The notes under the pieces: model-generated | Database searches by the model: none | What the model was told of the DNA's origin: nothing | The model's input: only the letters and a program-made list of their open reading frames with translations | Origin: Rhipidocladum racemiflorum | Lineage: Eukaryota > Streptophyta > Magnoliopsida > Poales > Poaceae | DNA: 64,000 nt | Assembly: GCA_036346355.1 (NCBI GenBank) | Contig: JAYEVF010000027.1 | Location: 992,001-1,056,000, forward strand | Direction of reading: 5' to 3' | Made by a program: the position numbers and the translations under genes | Shown: positions 1-10,925 of the stretch, in pieces | Position numbering within the stretch: position 1 is the first letter of the stretch | Layout of the letters: every line of letters starts with the position of its first letter

Positions 1-60
1 CTTCAGAAGCGGTTTGTATATGAAACCGCTTCTAGAATCCCTCCCGCCCAACGCTTTAAA
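1..60. repeat. Left subterminal palindrome of the CACTA element
   Basis: Positions 4-34 form an inverted repeat (AGAAGCGGTTT...AAACCGCTTCT) matching the units at 4935-5215 and 10375-10687. Only the innermost unit of the left array is in the window. In En/Spm such units bind the TNPA-type protein. Confidence 0.7.
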
Positions 61-597
61 CTTCTTCTTCCTCCCCGAGCCAACAAATCGATGAATGAGA
101 AGGGCCGAGCACTTCGTTTCTTCCGGGAGGTGCTGCCCAAATTTTTGTTTTGAAATTGCTGGTGATTTAGCTTCAAATTAAGTGTTTTAAGGTCAAGAAG
201 AGCATGTTAGCATCTTTCTCACCTACATATTGCTGTTTTTTTATGCATTGGATGTGGAGAAATCATGATTTATTCATGTTGAAATGTGTTGCTTTGCTAG
301 GTAGAACATGTTGAAATGTGTATGGTATGAAGTTGTTCCCCAAAATTTATTTTGTATGCTTGTTTTTGTTATGGTATGAAGATGTATGGTGATCTAGTTC
401 AAAATATGACATTGCAATGAAGTAATTAGTAGTGTATAAAATAAAATAGGAAAACATGTTAAGGATAAAAAAAAATTAGAAAGGTAGAAAGGGATAAAAA
501 AATAATTAGAAAGGTAGATCTTTAATTGCATGAAGGTGTAGGTGGGGTTGTTTTTCTTGGAGAAGAAAAAAATATATGAAATTATTACTTGTTGTAG
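61..597 (+). other. CACTA 5' leader / likely intron before transposase ORF
   Basis: AT-rich DNA without an ORF between the left array and the transposase start. The first coding ATG at 598 directly follows TTGTTGTAG, which resembles a splice acceptor, so a 5'-UTR intron is plausible. No TATA box was identified with confidence. Confidence 0.4.
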
Positions 598-3500
598 ATG
601 AACCGGCAATGGATGTACAATGCGGACCGTCGATCGAGAGAGTTCATTGATGGTGTGCAGGCTTTTCTCGATGCGGCCATTGCATTCCTGCCTCCAGGCA
701 GCTTCATATGTTGTCCGTGCGTAGATTGCAAGAACGAGAAGGAGCACTCACAGCGATGGCATGTTATGAACCATTTGATGATGAGAGGTTTCATGCCAAA
801 CTATACCAGTTGGACCAACCATGGCGAAGACGAGGAAGACGATAGAGAAGACGAGGAAGAAGAAGAGGGATTCAAAAATATCTCGGACGCCACGCAATGC
901 TATTCCGTGGGAGGTACACTCAGTGACTTTGGTGATGATGAGCTGGACCAGATGCTGCGTGATGGTGAGGGAGACTACACAGATGAAAGACAGTTCGAGA
1001 AATTCCAGCGCATGTTAGAGGACCACAGAACTCCTTTATACCCAAATTGTGGGCAGGACCACAAGAAGTTGCGTACCACACTTGAACTTATGCAATGGAA
1101 GGCCACAAATAGTGTGTCAGATAAGGGATTCGATGAGTTGTTGACACTCATAAAGAAGTTACTTCCAGAAGATAACACTCTGCCTGAATCTACATATGAA
1201 GCAAAGGAAGTCGTCTGGCATCCTTTGGGACCGAAAGTACAGAAGATACACGCATGTCGTAACGACGATTGCATCTGTATCGCAATGCGTATGCCAATTT
1301 GGATGTTTGTCCAACAGTGCAAAGAATCACGGTATAAGGTGAAGAGAGATGATCCAGGTGAAATAGATAGGAGCGTAAGAAGAAGAGACCTCCACTAAAG
1401 TGTTGTGGTATTTCCTGTGATTCCCGATTGAAGCGTATGTTTGCTAACAAAGCGCATGCCCGATGATGCGTTGGCACAAAGAAGAGCGTAAAGATGACGG
1501 TATGCTTAGACACCCCGCAGATGGATCACAAGTGGAGGAAAGTCGATCGGACGCACTGCATTTCGCGACAAGAGGTGAGAAACATAAGGTTTGGGTTAAG
1601 TACCGATGGGATGAATCCTTTCAGAGAGTTGAGCAGCAACCATAGCACCTGGCCTGTTACACTATGTATGTATAACATTCCTCCATGGCTGTGCATGAAG
1701 CGAAAGTACATCATGATGCCGTTGTTGATCCAAGGCCCCAAGCAACACAGGAAATGACATCGATGTCTACCTGAAACTATTGGTGGCAGATCTTGTGACG
1801 TTGTGGGAGGATGGTGCAGGGGTATGGGATGATTACAAAAGGGAGTATTTCACCTTACGTGCATTGTTATTTGTAACAATCAACGATCGCCTGGCTTCTC
1901 GTGAATCTGTCTGGCCAAACTATCAAAGGATATAGAGCGTGTGTCCAATGCTTAGATGAAACGGACAGCATGTACCTGAAAAACTCTCGAAAGGTTGTCT
2001 ACATGGGCCACCGTAGGTTTCTTCCTACGAGTCACCCATGGCGGAAGAAGTGCAGAAATTTAACGGGCAAGTAGACCTTCGTGCTAGGCCTCAAAGATCG
2101 TGACTTGGGCCACATGTACTTGCTGTTGTAAAGAATCTGAAAGTAGTATTCGGAAAGGGTCCTGGAAGCAAACACATGCGAGAATGAGGATGGTCGAGCG
2201 CCAATGTGGAAGAAGAAGTCGGTATTTTGGGACTTGCCTTATTGGGAAGTCTTGGAGGTTCGTCACTCACTTGACTTCATGCACATCACGAAGAATGTTT
2301 GCTTGAACCTGCTAGGCTACATAGATATGTATGGCCAATCAAAAGATACACCGCAAGGTCGGAAGGACCTTAAACTCTTGAACTGAGGAACGACCTACAT
2401 CCGAAAAGAGAGAAAAAGGACAACATTACCTACATCCTGCGAGCTACACTCTAAGCAAAGAAGAGAAAAAGCATGATAGAGTGCCTGAATAGTGTGAAGG
2501 TCCTTCCGGATACTCATCAAATGTAAAGAGACTCATAAACACGAAGAGAATAAAATCGTACACCTGAAATCCCATGACTGTCTTGTGTTGATGACACAAA
2601 TGCTCCCAGTGGCTATAAGAGGTATACTTCCGAGTGGGTACGGGGATAATCACAAAGTCGTGTTCTTTTTCAATGCGATTTGGCATAAGGTCATCGACCG
2701 AGATAAACTAAGTAAGTCAGTAGGATGACGTGGTACAAAGTGTGGTTTGTCTTGAGATGATATTTCCTCCTGCGTTCTTTGATATTATGGTTCATCTCAC
2801 TTTGTTCACCTTGTCAAAGAGATAGGTATTCTCGGACCGTGTATCTGCACAACATGTTCCCTTTCGAGAGGTACATGAGTGTGCTAAAGAAGTATGTTCA
2901 GAACCGTTCGTCCTAAGGATGCATTGCCGAGGGTTATGGGACAGAGGAGGTGATTGAATTTTGTGTGGATTACATTAATGATCTAAATCCGATCGGCGTC
3001 CCTATATCACGCCATGAGGGCAAGGCTACGAGGAAAAGGGACAGAGGGAAGGAAAGCAATTGCATGCAATGATCTTCTTACATTTAAGCAAGCACATTTC
3101 ACGGTTTTGAAACAATCAACTGTGGTGGCCCCGTATGTTGTTGAGCACAAGAGTATTCTACGCCGTGAATTCCTGGGAGGTCCGAGGATTGGATAACACC
3201 AAGCACATGGATTCTTTCGGCGCTTGGTTACAAAACTATATCCTTTTCAAAGGGTCAGACAATGAACAATTGCAACGATTGGCACGGGGACCTTCTAGTG
3301 AAATCGTGACATTCAAGGGGTACGAGATAAATGGTTACACATGTTACACCAGATCCAGGATGACAAGAGCACCAATCGAACAGGTGTCCGTGATAGATGC
3401 CGAAGACAACAAAGGAAAGGTGGACACATATTATGGTTTCATGGAAGAGATATGGGAGCTTGACTATGGACCTTTAAAGGTCCCTCTATTTAAGTGCCAA

Positions 3501-3874
3501 TGGGTCAAACTGACTTCAAAGCGGCGTAAAGGTCGACAAATACGGCATGACAACCGTTGACCTCACGCAAGCCTGGCTATAGGCGTGAACCGCTCGTCCT
3601 TGCAAATGATGTGAGACAGGTCTTCTATGTAATAGACATGTCAAGCAAGCCTAAGAAGCAGAAAGATAATAATAATAATAATAATAAGCCAAAGCGACAC
3701 GTGGTTCTCCAAGGCAAACGAAGGATTGTCGGAGTTGAGGACGTCCACAGATGAGGAAGACTATAGTCGATTCGACGAGCTCCCTCCTTTGCGGTGGATG
3801 TTGACATAAGCCTCCTGAATGACACAGACCTGGATGCTCCTTACATACGTCACGATCATAACGAAGGAAGACTT
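598..3874 (+). pseudogene. TNP2/TNPD-type CACTA transposase, decayed
   Basis: Catalyses cut-and-paste transposition in the nucleus. The first ORF (598-1398, 266 aa) begins with a transposase-associated domain (MNRQWMYNADRRSREF, then the Cys-rich FICCPCVDCKN), followed by an acidic stretch and the start of the Transposase_21 (TNP2) region. Homology continues in other frames: RWHKEERKDDGMLRHPADG at about 1468-1530, STDGMNPF near 1600, WEVLEVRHSLDFMHITKNV at 2245-2305. A DUF4218-like part (PPAFFDIMVHL, FPFERYMSVLKKYVQNR) lies at about 2766-2910 and a DUF4216-like part (GLDNTKHMDSFG, DYGPLKVPLFKCQW) at 3190-3510. Domain order is as in intact family members, but at least four frame changes and internal stops show it is broken. 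A short (AAT)n run lies at 3667-3687. The end is approximate. Confidence 0.85.
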
Positions 3875-3959
3875 GTAAAGACATAGTATGGTACTACTTA
3901 AAATGTAGTATTACTGTATGAACTTATTTATTTGAACTTGTGTGATCATTTTTAGACGT

Positions 3960-4812
3960 GTCTTCTACTGTACGTGTTTATTTGAAATAAACCTCATGAA
4001 ATAAACCCCAAGAAATAAACCTTATGGAATAAACAATAAATAAATAAAAAATATAAACCTACTGGAATAAACAACTCATGAAATAAACCCCAAGAAATAA
4101 ACCTCAAGAAGTAAACAAAAAAGAAAGGTAAAGAAAGTAAAAAAAAAAAGAGAAAGGTTTAACAAATGAAGAATATAAACAAAAACAATAAAGAAATAAA
4201 CCTTATGGAATAAAGAATAAAGAAAGTAAAAAAAAGAAAGGTAAAGAAAGTAAAAAAAAAAGAGAAAGGTTTAACAAATGAAGAATATAAACAAAAAACA
4301 ATAAAGAAATAAACCGTATGGAATAAAGAATAAAGAAAGTAAAAAAAAAAGAAAGGTAAAGAAAGTAAAAAAAAAGATAAAGGTTTAACAAATGAAGAAT
4401 ATAAACAAAAAAAAAGGTAAAGAAAGTAAAAAAAAAAGAAAGGTAAAGAAAGTAAAAAAATAGAAAGGTTTAACAAATGAAGAATATAAACAAAAAACAA
4501 TAAAGAAATAAAGAAAGTAAAAAAATGAAAGGTAAAGAAAGTAAAAAAAAAAGAAATGTAAAGAAAGTAAAAAAAAAGAAAGGTTTAACAAATGAAGAAT
4601 ATAAACAAAAAACAATAAAGAAATAAAGAAAGTAAAAAAAATGAAAGGTAAAGAAAGTAAAAAAAAGAGAAAGGTTTAAAAGAAAAAAAAGAAAGGTTTA
4701 ACAAATGAAGAATATAAAAAAAACAATAAAGAAATAAATAAATAAAGAAAGTAAAAAAAATGAAAGGTAAAGAAAGTAAAAAAAAATAAAGGTTTAAAAG
4801 AAAAAAAAAGAA
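3960..4812. repeat. A-rich tandem repeat, period about 113 bp
   Basis: Begins with AAATAAACC-type short repeats, then becomes a higher-order array. The marker GGTTTAACAAATGAAGAATA recurs at about 4156, 4268, 4382, 4467, 4582 and 4694 (spacings 112, 114, 85, 115, 112 bp), separated by AAAGAAAGTAAAAA runs. Long apparent ORFs on the minus strand here are low-complexity Phe/Leu strings and not genes. It sits directly downstream of the transposase gene. Confidence 0.85.
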
Positions 4813-4820
4813 TGTCCGGC

Positions 4821-4890
4821 GGGGCGCGAGTGGGGCTCGAACGAGCGACCTCGAGCCCGCACTCAAGCGCCCGTGCTAGCCAGGGGGGAG
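4821..4890 (-). ncRNA. tRNA-derived (SINE-like) Pol III unit
   Basis: On the minus strand there is an A-box-like TGGCTAGCACGGG (4882-4870), then a 6-bp stem CTTGAG/CTCGAG (one G-U pair) around a TGCGGG loop at the anticodon-arm position, then a B-box-like CGTTCGAGCCCC (4843-4832). A T-rich run (4812-4790) follows that could end Pol III transcription. Box spacing is about 39 nt, near the tRNA norm. The block is GC-rich inside very A-rich DNA. The acceptor and T stems are not clean, so a functional tRNA is unlikely; a tRNA-derived SINE head or tRNA relic fits better. Confidence 0.45.
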
Positions 4891-4934
4891 AGGAGAGTTC
4901 TTGTCAACCGTAATAGGCAACACACTCTTTTAAA

Positions 4935-5215
4935 TAGTATGTATCGGTTCCAATTATAACCGCTGAGATGGCTTCTACAAGCGGTTCCAATTAATAACCG
5001 CTTGTAGAGATATCTCTACAAGCGGTTCCAATTATAACCGCTGAGATGGCTTCTACAAGCGGTTCCAATTAATAACCGCTTGTAGAGATATCTCTACAAG
5101 CGGTTATTAATTGGAACTGCTTATAGAACATTTTACACGTGGTTTGTATTAAGAACCGCTTGTAGATCTCACGTTTACAAGCGGTTTGTATTAAGAACCG
5201 CTTGTAGAGGTGGCT
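4935..5215. repeat. Internal array of CACTA subterminal palindromes
   Basis: At least six units alternate AAGCGGTT(CCAATTAATA)ACCGCTT with TAGAGATATCTCTA spacers; a ~76-bp block is tandemly repeated (about 4945-5020 and 5021-5096). The units match those at both element ends but lie between the two genes, just upstream of the TATA box of gene 2. Confidence 0.85.
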
Positions 5216-5218
5216 GCC

Positions 5219-5226
5219 TTTATACA
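5219..5226 (+). promoter_or_regulatory. TATA box of CACTA gene 2
   Basis: TTTATACA lies immediately after the internal palindrome array and is followed by a CT-rich leader (CGCTCGCTCTCTCTCCC), typical of a plant core promoter. Distance and context fit transcription of the 5' UTR exon ending at 5402. Confidence 0.5.
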
Positions 5227-5479
5227 CGCTCGCTCTCTCTCCCTTCGTCACACCTCCAAATTTTCCTAAGTCCCGCGCGCCTGCAGCTCACGCCGTGTCT
5301 CGCCGCTTCAGTGCACCGCCGACGCCGCTTTCCGCCATCGCTACGGACGCCGCTTCGCCATCAAGGGCCGACGCCGCGCCACCTCACCCAATTTTGGAGG
5401 AGGTAGGTATAGCTGTGTGTACCCCCCCACCTCCTCCTGTTACAGTCGCCCATAAGGTGTTCGATGAAATGTCCACAAG

Positions 5480-5903
5480 GCATTTTCATATATGTATTTG
5501 GTATGTTGGTATGTATGTTGTTAATTATGTTCATATATGTATTTGGTATGTTGGTATTTGGTATTGTTGGTATTTGGTATGTTGGTATTTGGTATGTTGG
5601 TATTTGGTATTGTGTATATATATTGAGAGACATTGTATTTGGTATGTTGGTATTTGGTATGTTGGTATTTGGTATGTATGGTATTTGGTATGTTGGTATT
5701 TGGTATTGTGTATATATATTGAGAGACATTGTATATATATATATATATATATGTATGTTGTTGGTGATGGTGTATGGTATTTGGTATGTTGGTATTTGGT
5801 ATTGTGTATATATATTGAGAGACATTGTATTTGGTATGTTGGTATTTGGTATGTATGGTATTTGGTATGTTGGTATTTGGTATTGTGTATATATATTGAG
5901 AGA

Positions 5904-5943
<40 letters not shown>

Positions 5944-6099
5944 TGTTGGTGATGGTGTATGGTATTTGGTATGTTGGTATTTGGTATTGTGTATATATAT
6001 TGAGAGACATTGTATATATATATATGTGTGTATGTTGTTGGTGATGGTGTATGGTATTTGGTATGTTGGTATTTGGTATTGTGTATATATATTGAGAGA

Positions 6100-6142
<43 letters not shown>

Positions 6143-6150
6143 GTGATGGT
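5480..6150. repeat. TATTTGGTATGTTGG minisatellite with (TA)n, inside 5'-UTR intron
   Basis: A 15-bp unit (TATTTGGTATGTTGG) is nested in a higher-order unit of about 90-190 bp: TGTTGTTGGTGATGGTGTATGG, several 15-mers, TGTGTATATATATTGAGAGACA, then (TA)n. Higher-order copies begin near 5753, 5939, 6030 and 6117. Apparent ORFs in four frames here are repeat translations. Confidence 0.9.
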
Positions 6151-6300
6151 GTATGGATCGGCTCGGCTCGTTAGCTCAATTCCAAAAATAAATTGAATTT
6201 TGCGGTAGATCGGCTCGTTAGCTCAATACCATATATATATTGAAATTGAATTTTGCGCTAGATCGGCTCGGCTCGTTAGCTCAATTCCAAAAATAAAATG
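6150..6300. repeat. Three imperfect copies of a GATCGGCTCG...TTAGCTCAAT unit
   Basis: The unit GATCGGCTCGGCTCGTTAGC followed by TCAATTCCAAAAATA recurs about every 55 bp at roughly 6156, 6209 and 6261. It lies in the same intron, after the minisatellite. Confidence 0.6.
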
Positions 6301-8171
6301 ATATTAAATTAAACTATGTTAATTTTAAAAATGACCGAAAAAATGTGAACTTGACTCATTTCCACCCCTACCTCCACCTCACACAACAACTCCTGTGAGA
6401 TCTGTTCTTTCACCGACGTCCCCTTTCCTCCTCATGTTGGTATATGTATACCTATATATATATATGTTGTTATAGATGTTTTCGAATTTAAGGTTACATT
6501 ATATCAACATTTATAGATGGCACAACCAACACGTGGTGACCCTAATTTCGACGAGGAAGAACAGTTCCTGTTAGACTCCATCGCCGACTATGAAGGTTAT
6601 CCTCGTACTGGGTGGCGGTAACACCGTTCCGGCGAGAATGTGGACACCGTTAACATCGAGGTATGGTCAGAAGAAAATAATTCATGTGGGCATGTTAATT
6701 AATCGCAATTCATTATTAGAATACACTCTGACATGTTATATATATGTTTGTTTATTTAAAGCCTGGTACATCGAGCAACCAATCCAAGAATCGGGGACCT
6801 AACAAGAAGCCGTCCACAAAGCATGTGTTTACCGATATTGACAACGATGGGAAGCCGATTGCCCCTCTTTCAGCAGTTGGGCCGTTCAACAACGCCTGCG
6901 GTTACCACGTAAGAGATCACGTCCCAATTAGCATCAAGAATTGGGCTGAAGTTCCTCAAGCTACCAAGGACCTCCTCTGGCAAGATATTCTGGAAAATTT
7001 CACATTTCCTTAAGGGTTTGGAGACAAGGCCAAGAATTATACGTTGAAGAAGATGGCACTCTCATTTCGCCATGGAAGTCGGCTCTCAAAGAAAAGTACG
7101 TGCGTAAGGAGAAAGATCTGACTTCAACCAATTTCCTTATCCGCCGATCACCGGAAGCATTCGAGGAGTACAAGATGTCACCAAGGCCAGCCGCAAGTCG
7201 AAGAATAAGACCAATGCCGCACGATGAAGAAGTACCACCACCATCTCGGCACCGTGGTTACCTCAAGGCATCGAAATGGGACAAGAAAGAAGAAGAATTA
7301 TTAGCCAAGGACGCCACACCGGCATCTTGCTTTGTGGGAAGAGCGCTGCGCAATTGGTTCATGGGTCACGGGGAGCCTTGCAGATGATGGCGCTTTGGTG
7401 ATGCTACCAAATGTACAAGATGTTGGCCAGAGAATTGTACAAGCCGTCGAGCGGTCTTAGTCGAGCTCTTTTGTGGTAGACAGGAGAACGATGAGCTAAC
7501 ACATGCCCTCCAAACCCCGAGCACCGGACGGACCACGAGGTTTTGGCAAGACGCCATGGAAGTGCGGTTTAAGTGAAGGATACGCTGCAGAGCCGCCAGA
7601 GAACCAAAACAAGAGAAGCAAATAAAATGCGCCAATTGGAACGGGAGATTAGAGCAACCCAGGCTAGCATTGGAGATCTAGTGGCGCAACAAGTTGCGCA
7701 ACAAGTGCGGATAGCTCTCAGTAACTTTCAGGGATCAAGAGTCCAATCAATTAGCCGGACGCCATGATCAGCCCGTCGGTGCCATGCCGGCAAAGCAAGA
7801 TTCACCGGGAGCCCCTCAAGGGGACGAAGACTTGCAAGCCCATTATCCCGTTGATGACATAAGGGTTCGCCGCCAGTGTGAGCTACACATCGATGCGTGC
7901 AACCTCTCCATCAGGGTGGCTTACTAAGCATGGCATTGCGGTGTCACCGGGCGGACCTTCCATCGCAACACAATACCCATGGGTTACTCGAAGGTCGCAG
8001 CAGGCAGAGGTGCCGAGCGGATTTGAAGAACTAGTACTCGATATTCTTTGGAGGCGACGACGTTACCAAGCTTGGACAGGCCCTCCACAATATCATCCTC
8101 TGGCGAAAAAGGTTGATCATATTTCCGGATGGCGTGGAGGCGTCATCTCCGAGCCGCTGGCCAGAGGAAGC

Positions 8172-8362
8172 TCGTCTCCTCCACAACGACAACCGACACC
8201 TCCTCCACAACGACAACCCACGCCTCCTTGACAACCGACGCCTCCTTCAGCGTCGCCTCCTCCACAACGAGAACCAACTCCTCCTCCACAACAACAACAG
8301 ACGCCTCCTCCACAACGACAACAGACGCCTCCTCCACAACGACAACCGACACCTCCACCATC
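8172..8362 (+). repeat. Pro-Gln-Thr coding minisatellite in CACTA gene 2
   Basis: About ten copies of an 18-21 bp unit (CCTCCTCCACAACGACAAC) encode a PPPQRQPT-type repeat. It forms a disordered linker between the TNPA-like part and the following region. One unit contains an in-frame stop (CCTTGACAA near 8227). Confidence 0.8.
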
Positions 8363-8463
8363 TCCTCCGAGGAAGAAGCTCAAGAGCCATACTACTCCAC
8401 CTGCTCCCACGAAGGCACAGTCCAGCCGGTCAAAAAGGGTAAAGGAACCTCCAAAGAGGGCAT

Positions 8464-10011
8464 ATGATAGGACCGACGAGGAGAATTACGCGATCGTCAC
8501 CGAAGAAGTGGCTGCACACTTCGCACCAAAGAAGTCAGCTGACCCAAACGTACAAGTTGATCCAAAAGTGATGGAACACTTCTTGACCTGTCGTGCAATG
8601 CCACTCCCTGTGCCGTCCAACTATGAACGTACAATAATAAAGGCTACACGGAAGAGTAAACGGGGTCAGGCGGCGGCGGCAAAGCAGAAGAGAGATCAAG
8701 ATCAGCTGCGGCAAGATCAGGAGAACCTTGAGAGATTTATGAAGGAGGCAGGACTCACTTCCGTAGCTGGTGCTCTAGGATCAGATGTTCTCCCAATGGC
8801 AGAAGTCAGATGGCAATATAAGCTTGGCCGGGAGTTAATTGATCCAAATAAGATAAAGGACCTGCCAACCAAGATGCGACAATTTCATGAATGGTACATG
8901 ATAGAGTCTGCTCAACAAAGAAAAATGTTCCCCCTCCGGGTCAGACAAGAAGATTTCTATCGTGGGGACAACACCATATGGCTCGAATTCGAAGACATAT
9001 ACAATATCTACCATAGCGACTCTATGAACGTGTCTCTCATGAGCTGTTGGTGCCTGTAAGTATCAAGCTCATAACTTTACCATTTACTTCCTTGTACCAT
9101 AGAAGTGCAACTCTAATAACTTATCCATTTCTACGTAGAATGGAGATACAACGATGTAGAAAACAGAACATATTCAACGTGGGCTTCCTCAACCCGGAAA
9201 TTGTCAATGAGATCGTATTTCGATACAACGCTAAAGCTCTTGAGGATTACGTTCTAGATGCATTCATGGGACAACACTACAAACCATACATACTTCTGCC
9301 CTTCAACTTCATGTACGTATATTTACGTGTTCTCATAACGCATTAATAAACTTTTCTTTTCCAAGGCATTGATAATCGCTTAGCTAGTTATATATATGTC
9401 GCAATATATGACCAGGTATCCTTTGGATCCTTTTGGTCATCAAGCTTGATAGTAGCAAGATCATTGTTCAAGACTCAAAAGGGACCGGTGGAACAATATC
9501 GATATATCATTGATGTCCTAAACAGGTTTATAGCAAATATATATACAATTGTTTCCTTATTATATTGAAATACCTTGCTAATTCCAAGTCCTGATAATTG
9601 CTATTCATAATAACGCGTCACACAGGCATTCGCAAGGTTTCGCAAGAAGCAACAAGGACATTTCGAGAATGAATTCACTGTCCAAATAAGCACTCGAGTA
9701 TTAAAACAGACAGTTAGAAACAACTTATGTGGCTATTATGTGTGCCACTACATGCAAAATATTACCCACGGCGATGTGCCCATAAGCGACAACGAGGTGA
9801 GTGCACATATCAATTAATACTTACACTTTAATTACATGCTCAGAGATTTATTAATTTCGTTCTTTGTCAGCCCAACATCGATGTGCAAGATGTGATCCCG
9901 CCGCACCGGGTTGAAGCACTCCAAGAACAACTCATTGGCTTTATTGTTGATTTAGATTGTATCCTCGACGGCGAGTTCCACACACCGGTTGGAGAGATTG
10001 TCCTTCTATAA
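8464..10011 (+). CDS. Ulp1/C48-like protease region of CACTA gene 2 (five exons)
   Basis: Proposed exons: 8464-9055 (donor CCT|GTAAGT), 9139-9312, 9416-9525, 9626-9796, 9871-10011 (stop TAA 10009-10011). The joined product shows RVRQEDFYRGDNTIWLEFED, NIFNVGFLNPEIVNE, then LWILLVIKLDSSKIIVQDS, then NNLCGYYVCHYMQ and a tail EQLIGFIVDLDCILDGEF. In C48 proteases the triad is His-Asp-Cys; LCGYYV carries the Cys and the IVQDS segment the Asp. The His expected just before WILLVI is not seen and the 9312/9416 junction is out of phase, so activity is doubtful. SUMO protease domains are often captured by plant DNA transposons. Confidence 0.65.
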
Positions 10012-10374
10012 GGACAGTGATCTCGACATCAACGTCGACCAAGGACGTAAACAGCGATGCACGCAAGAATTAAATCAGCTCGAGATTCACCCTTTTATTC
10101 TTTCAAACTTGTAAAAGTTGCTTATGTGTAAATCAAACTTGTAAAAGTGCTCATTATTTCATGTGTCCATCAAACCTATCCATCTTTTAGTCTATTAAGT
10201 TTGTACTTTTCTGTAAATGATCTGTGATTATTTCAATGAGTACGTATGAGTAATATATATTTAATTGTATACAAAAACCAAATATTTCTATGTATTTTTA
10301 ATGTCAAAATCCATACATATTGATACCCTACTCAAAAACATATTATATATTGAATATATAATATACAATGCCTC
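10012..10374 (+). other. CACTA gene 2 3' UTR / spacer
   Basis: AT-rich DNA after the stop codon, without an ORF or repeat array. I see no convincing terminator beyond AT-rich stretches such as ATGAGTAATATATATTTAATTG near 10245. Confidence 0.4.
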
Positions 10375-10687
10375 TCCACAAGCGGTTATTATCTCCAACC
10401 GCTTGTGGAGAGAGCACCTCCACAGGCGGTTTGTAATACGAACCGCTTGTGGAGAGGAAGTCTTCACAAGCGGTTTATAACACAAATCGCTTGTGAAGAT
10501 CTCCCACGTGGCGCTCCCCCGAGCCTTCCTGGACGCCTTTCGAACCGCTTGTGGTGTCTCACCACAAGCGGTTGTCCGAACCGCTTGTGATACCCCGAAG
10601 GGTATCACTCCCGGTTGCTTACCAGCGGTTCTAAAACCGCTTCTGAAAGCGGTTACGAACCGCTTGTGATGACCGGTTCTGTAGGTG
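10375..10687. repeat. Right subterminal palindrome array and probable terminus of CACTA
   Basis: At least six inverted-repeat units such as CAAGCGGTT...AACCGCTTGTGG, with spacers CTCCAC or CTTCACA, end with GACCGGTTCTGTAGGTG. The reverse complement of the tip, CACCTACAGAACCGG, resembles a CACTA terminus with one extra C. Confidence 0.75.
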
Positions 10688-10925
10688 TGCTCTTTTCAAA
10701 GGTTCTATGTATTTTTAAAGGTGTGCTCTTTTCAAACCAAAGTGGAATGTAATGAAGGTCGGTGGCCATATTATATTTATGGAATGGACAAAAGTTACAA
10801 TCGTCGTGATGTTATTATTCTTTGGTTGCTCTGAACAAGAAGGCACATATTTTCATCTCTTTTATTTGGCTAGTCTTAGCATGACAATTTGTCATTGCGT
10901 TTATTTTACTTTTAGCATTTGAATT
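10688..10925. other. Flanking DNA with a 36-bp direct duplication
   Basis: AGGTGTGCTCTTTTCAAA occurs at 10683-10700 and again at about 10719-10736, so a ~36-bp segment is tandemly repeated across the presumed CACTA right boundary. No gene is seen in the rest. Confidence 0.5.

Larger units (their letters stand above)
5250..10011 (+). pseudogene. TNPA-like CACTA protein with C-terminal Ulp1-type protease, multi-exon
   Basis: Likely the second CACTA gene (Ptta/En/Spm plant transposase type) fused to a Ulp1/C48 cysteine protease domain. A 5' UTR exon (about 5250-5402, GC-rich, no ATG) is followed by an intron (5403-6516, donor GAG|GTAGGT). The ATG at 6517 directly follows an acceptor AG (MAQPTRGDPNFDEEEQFLL). 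Then come the exon at about 6763 (KNRGPNKKPSTKHVF; IKNWAEVPQATKDLLW), KEKDLTSTNFLIRR and the family mark RNWFMGHG (7100-7385), a coiled coil (7573-7767), a Pro/Gln/Thr tract (8172-8362) and exon 8464-9055. The last four exons form the protease. Frame changes near 6628, 7012, 7400-7570 and 8230 suggest a pseudogene. Splice sites are by eye. Confidence 0.7.
1..10687 (+). mobile_element. CACTA (En/Spm) DNA transposon, two-gene, left tip outside window
   Basis: The block is bounded by arrays of the same palindromic unit (AAGCGGTT...AACCGCTT): a partial array at 1-60, an internal one at 4935-5215 and a right one at about 10375-10687. Between them lie a TNP2-type transposase gene (598 to about 3874) and a TNPA-like gene ending in a Ulp1-type protease domain (about 5215-10011). 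Two genes with subterminal palindromes are the hallmark of autonomous grass CACTA elements. The probable right tip reads TTCTGTAGGTG, close to a CACTA terminus with one extra base. The left tip is not in the window, so the TSD cannot be checked. Coding decay indicates a dead copy. It could instead be two abutting elements of one family, because of the internal array. Confidence 0.8.

Noticed and set aside
4159..4866. Long minus-strand ORFs of Phe/Leu-rich protein
   Set aside because: They translate the A-rich tandem array in three frames; no domain and no codon bias.
4821..4890. Functional tRNA gene
   Set aside because: A and B boxes exist but acceptor and T stems do not pair well; called tRNA-derived instead.
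5295..6196. Long ORFs on both strands with WYVGIWYC or YQIPTYQI repeats
   Set aside because: Translations of the minisatellite whose unit is a multiple of 3; the true gene has an intron here.
8117..8410. Minus-strand ORF of Gly/Cys/Val repeats
   Set aside because: Shadow of the Pro-Gln-Thr minisatellite on the plus strand.
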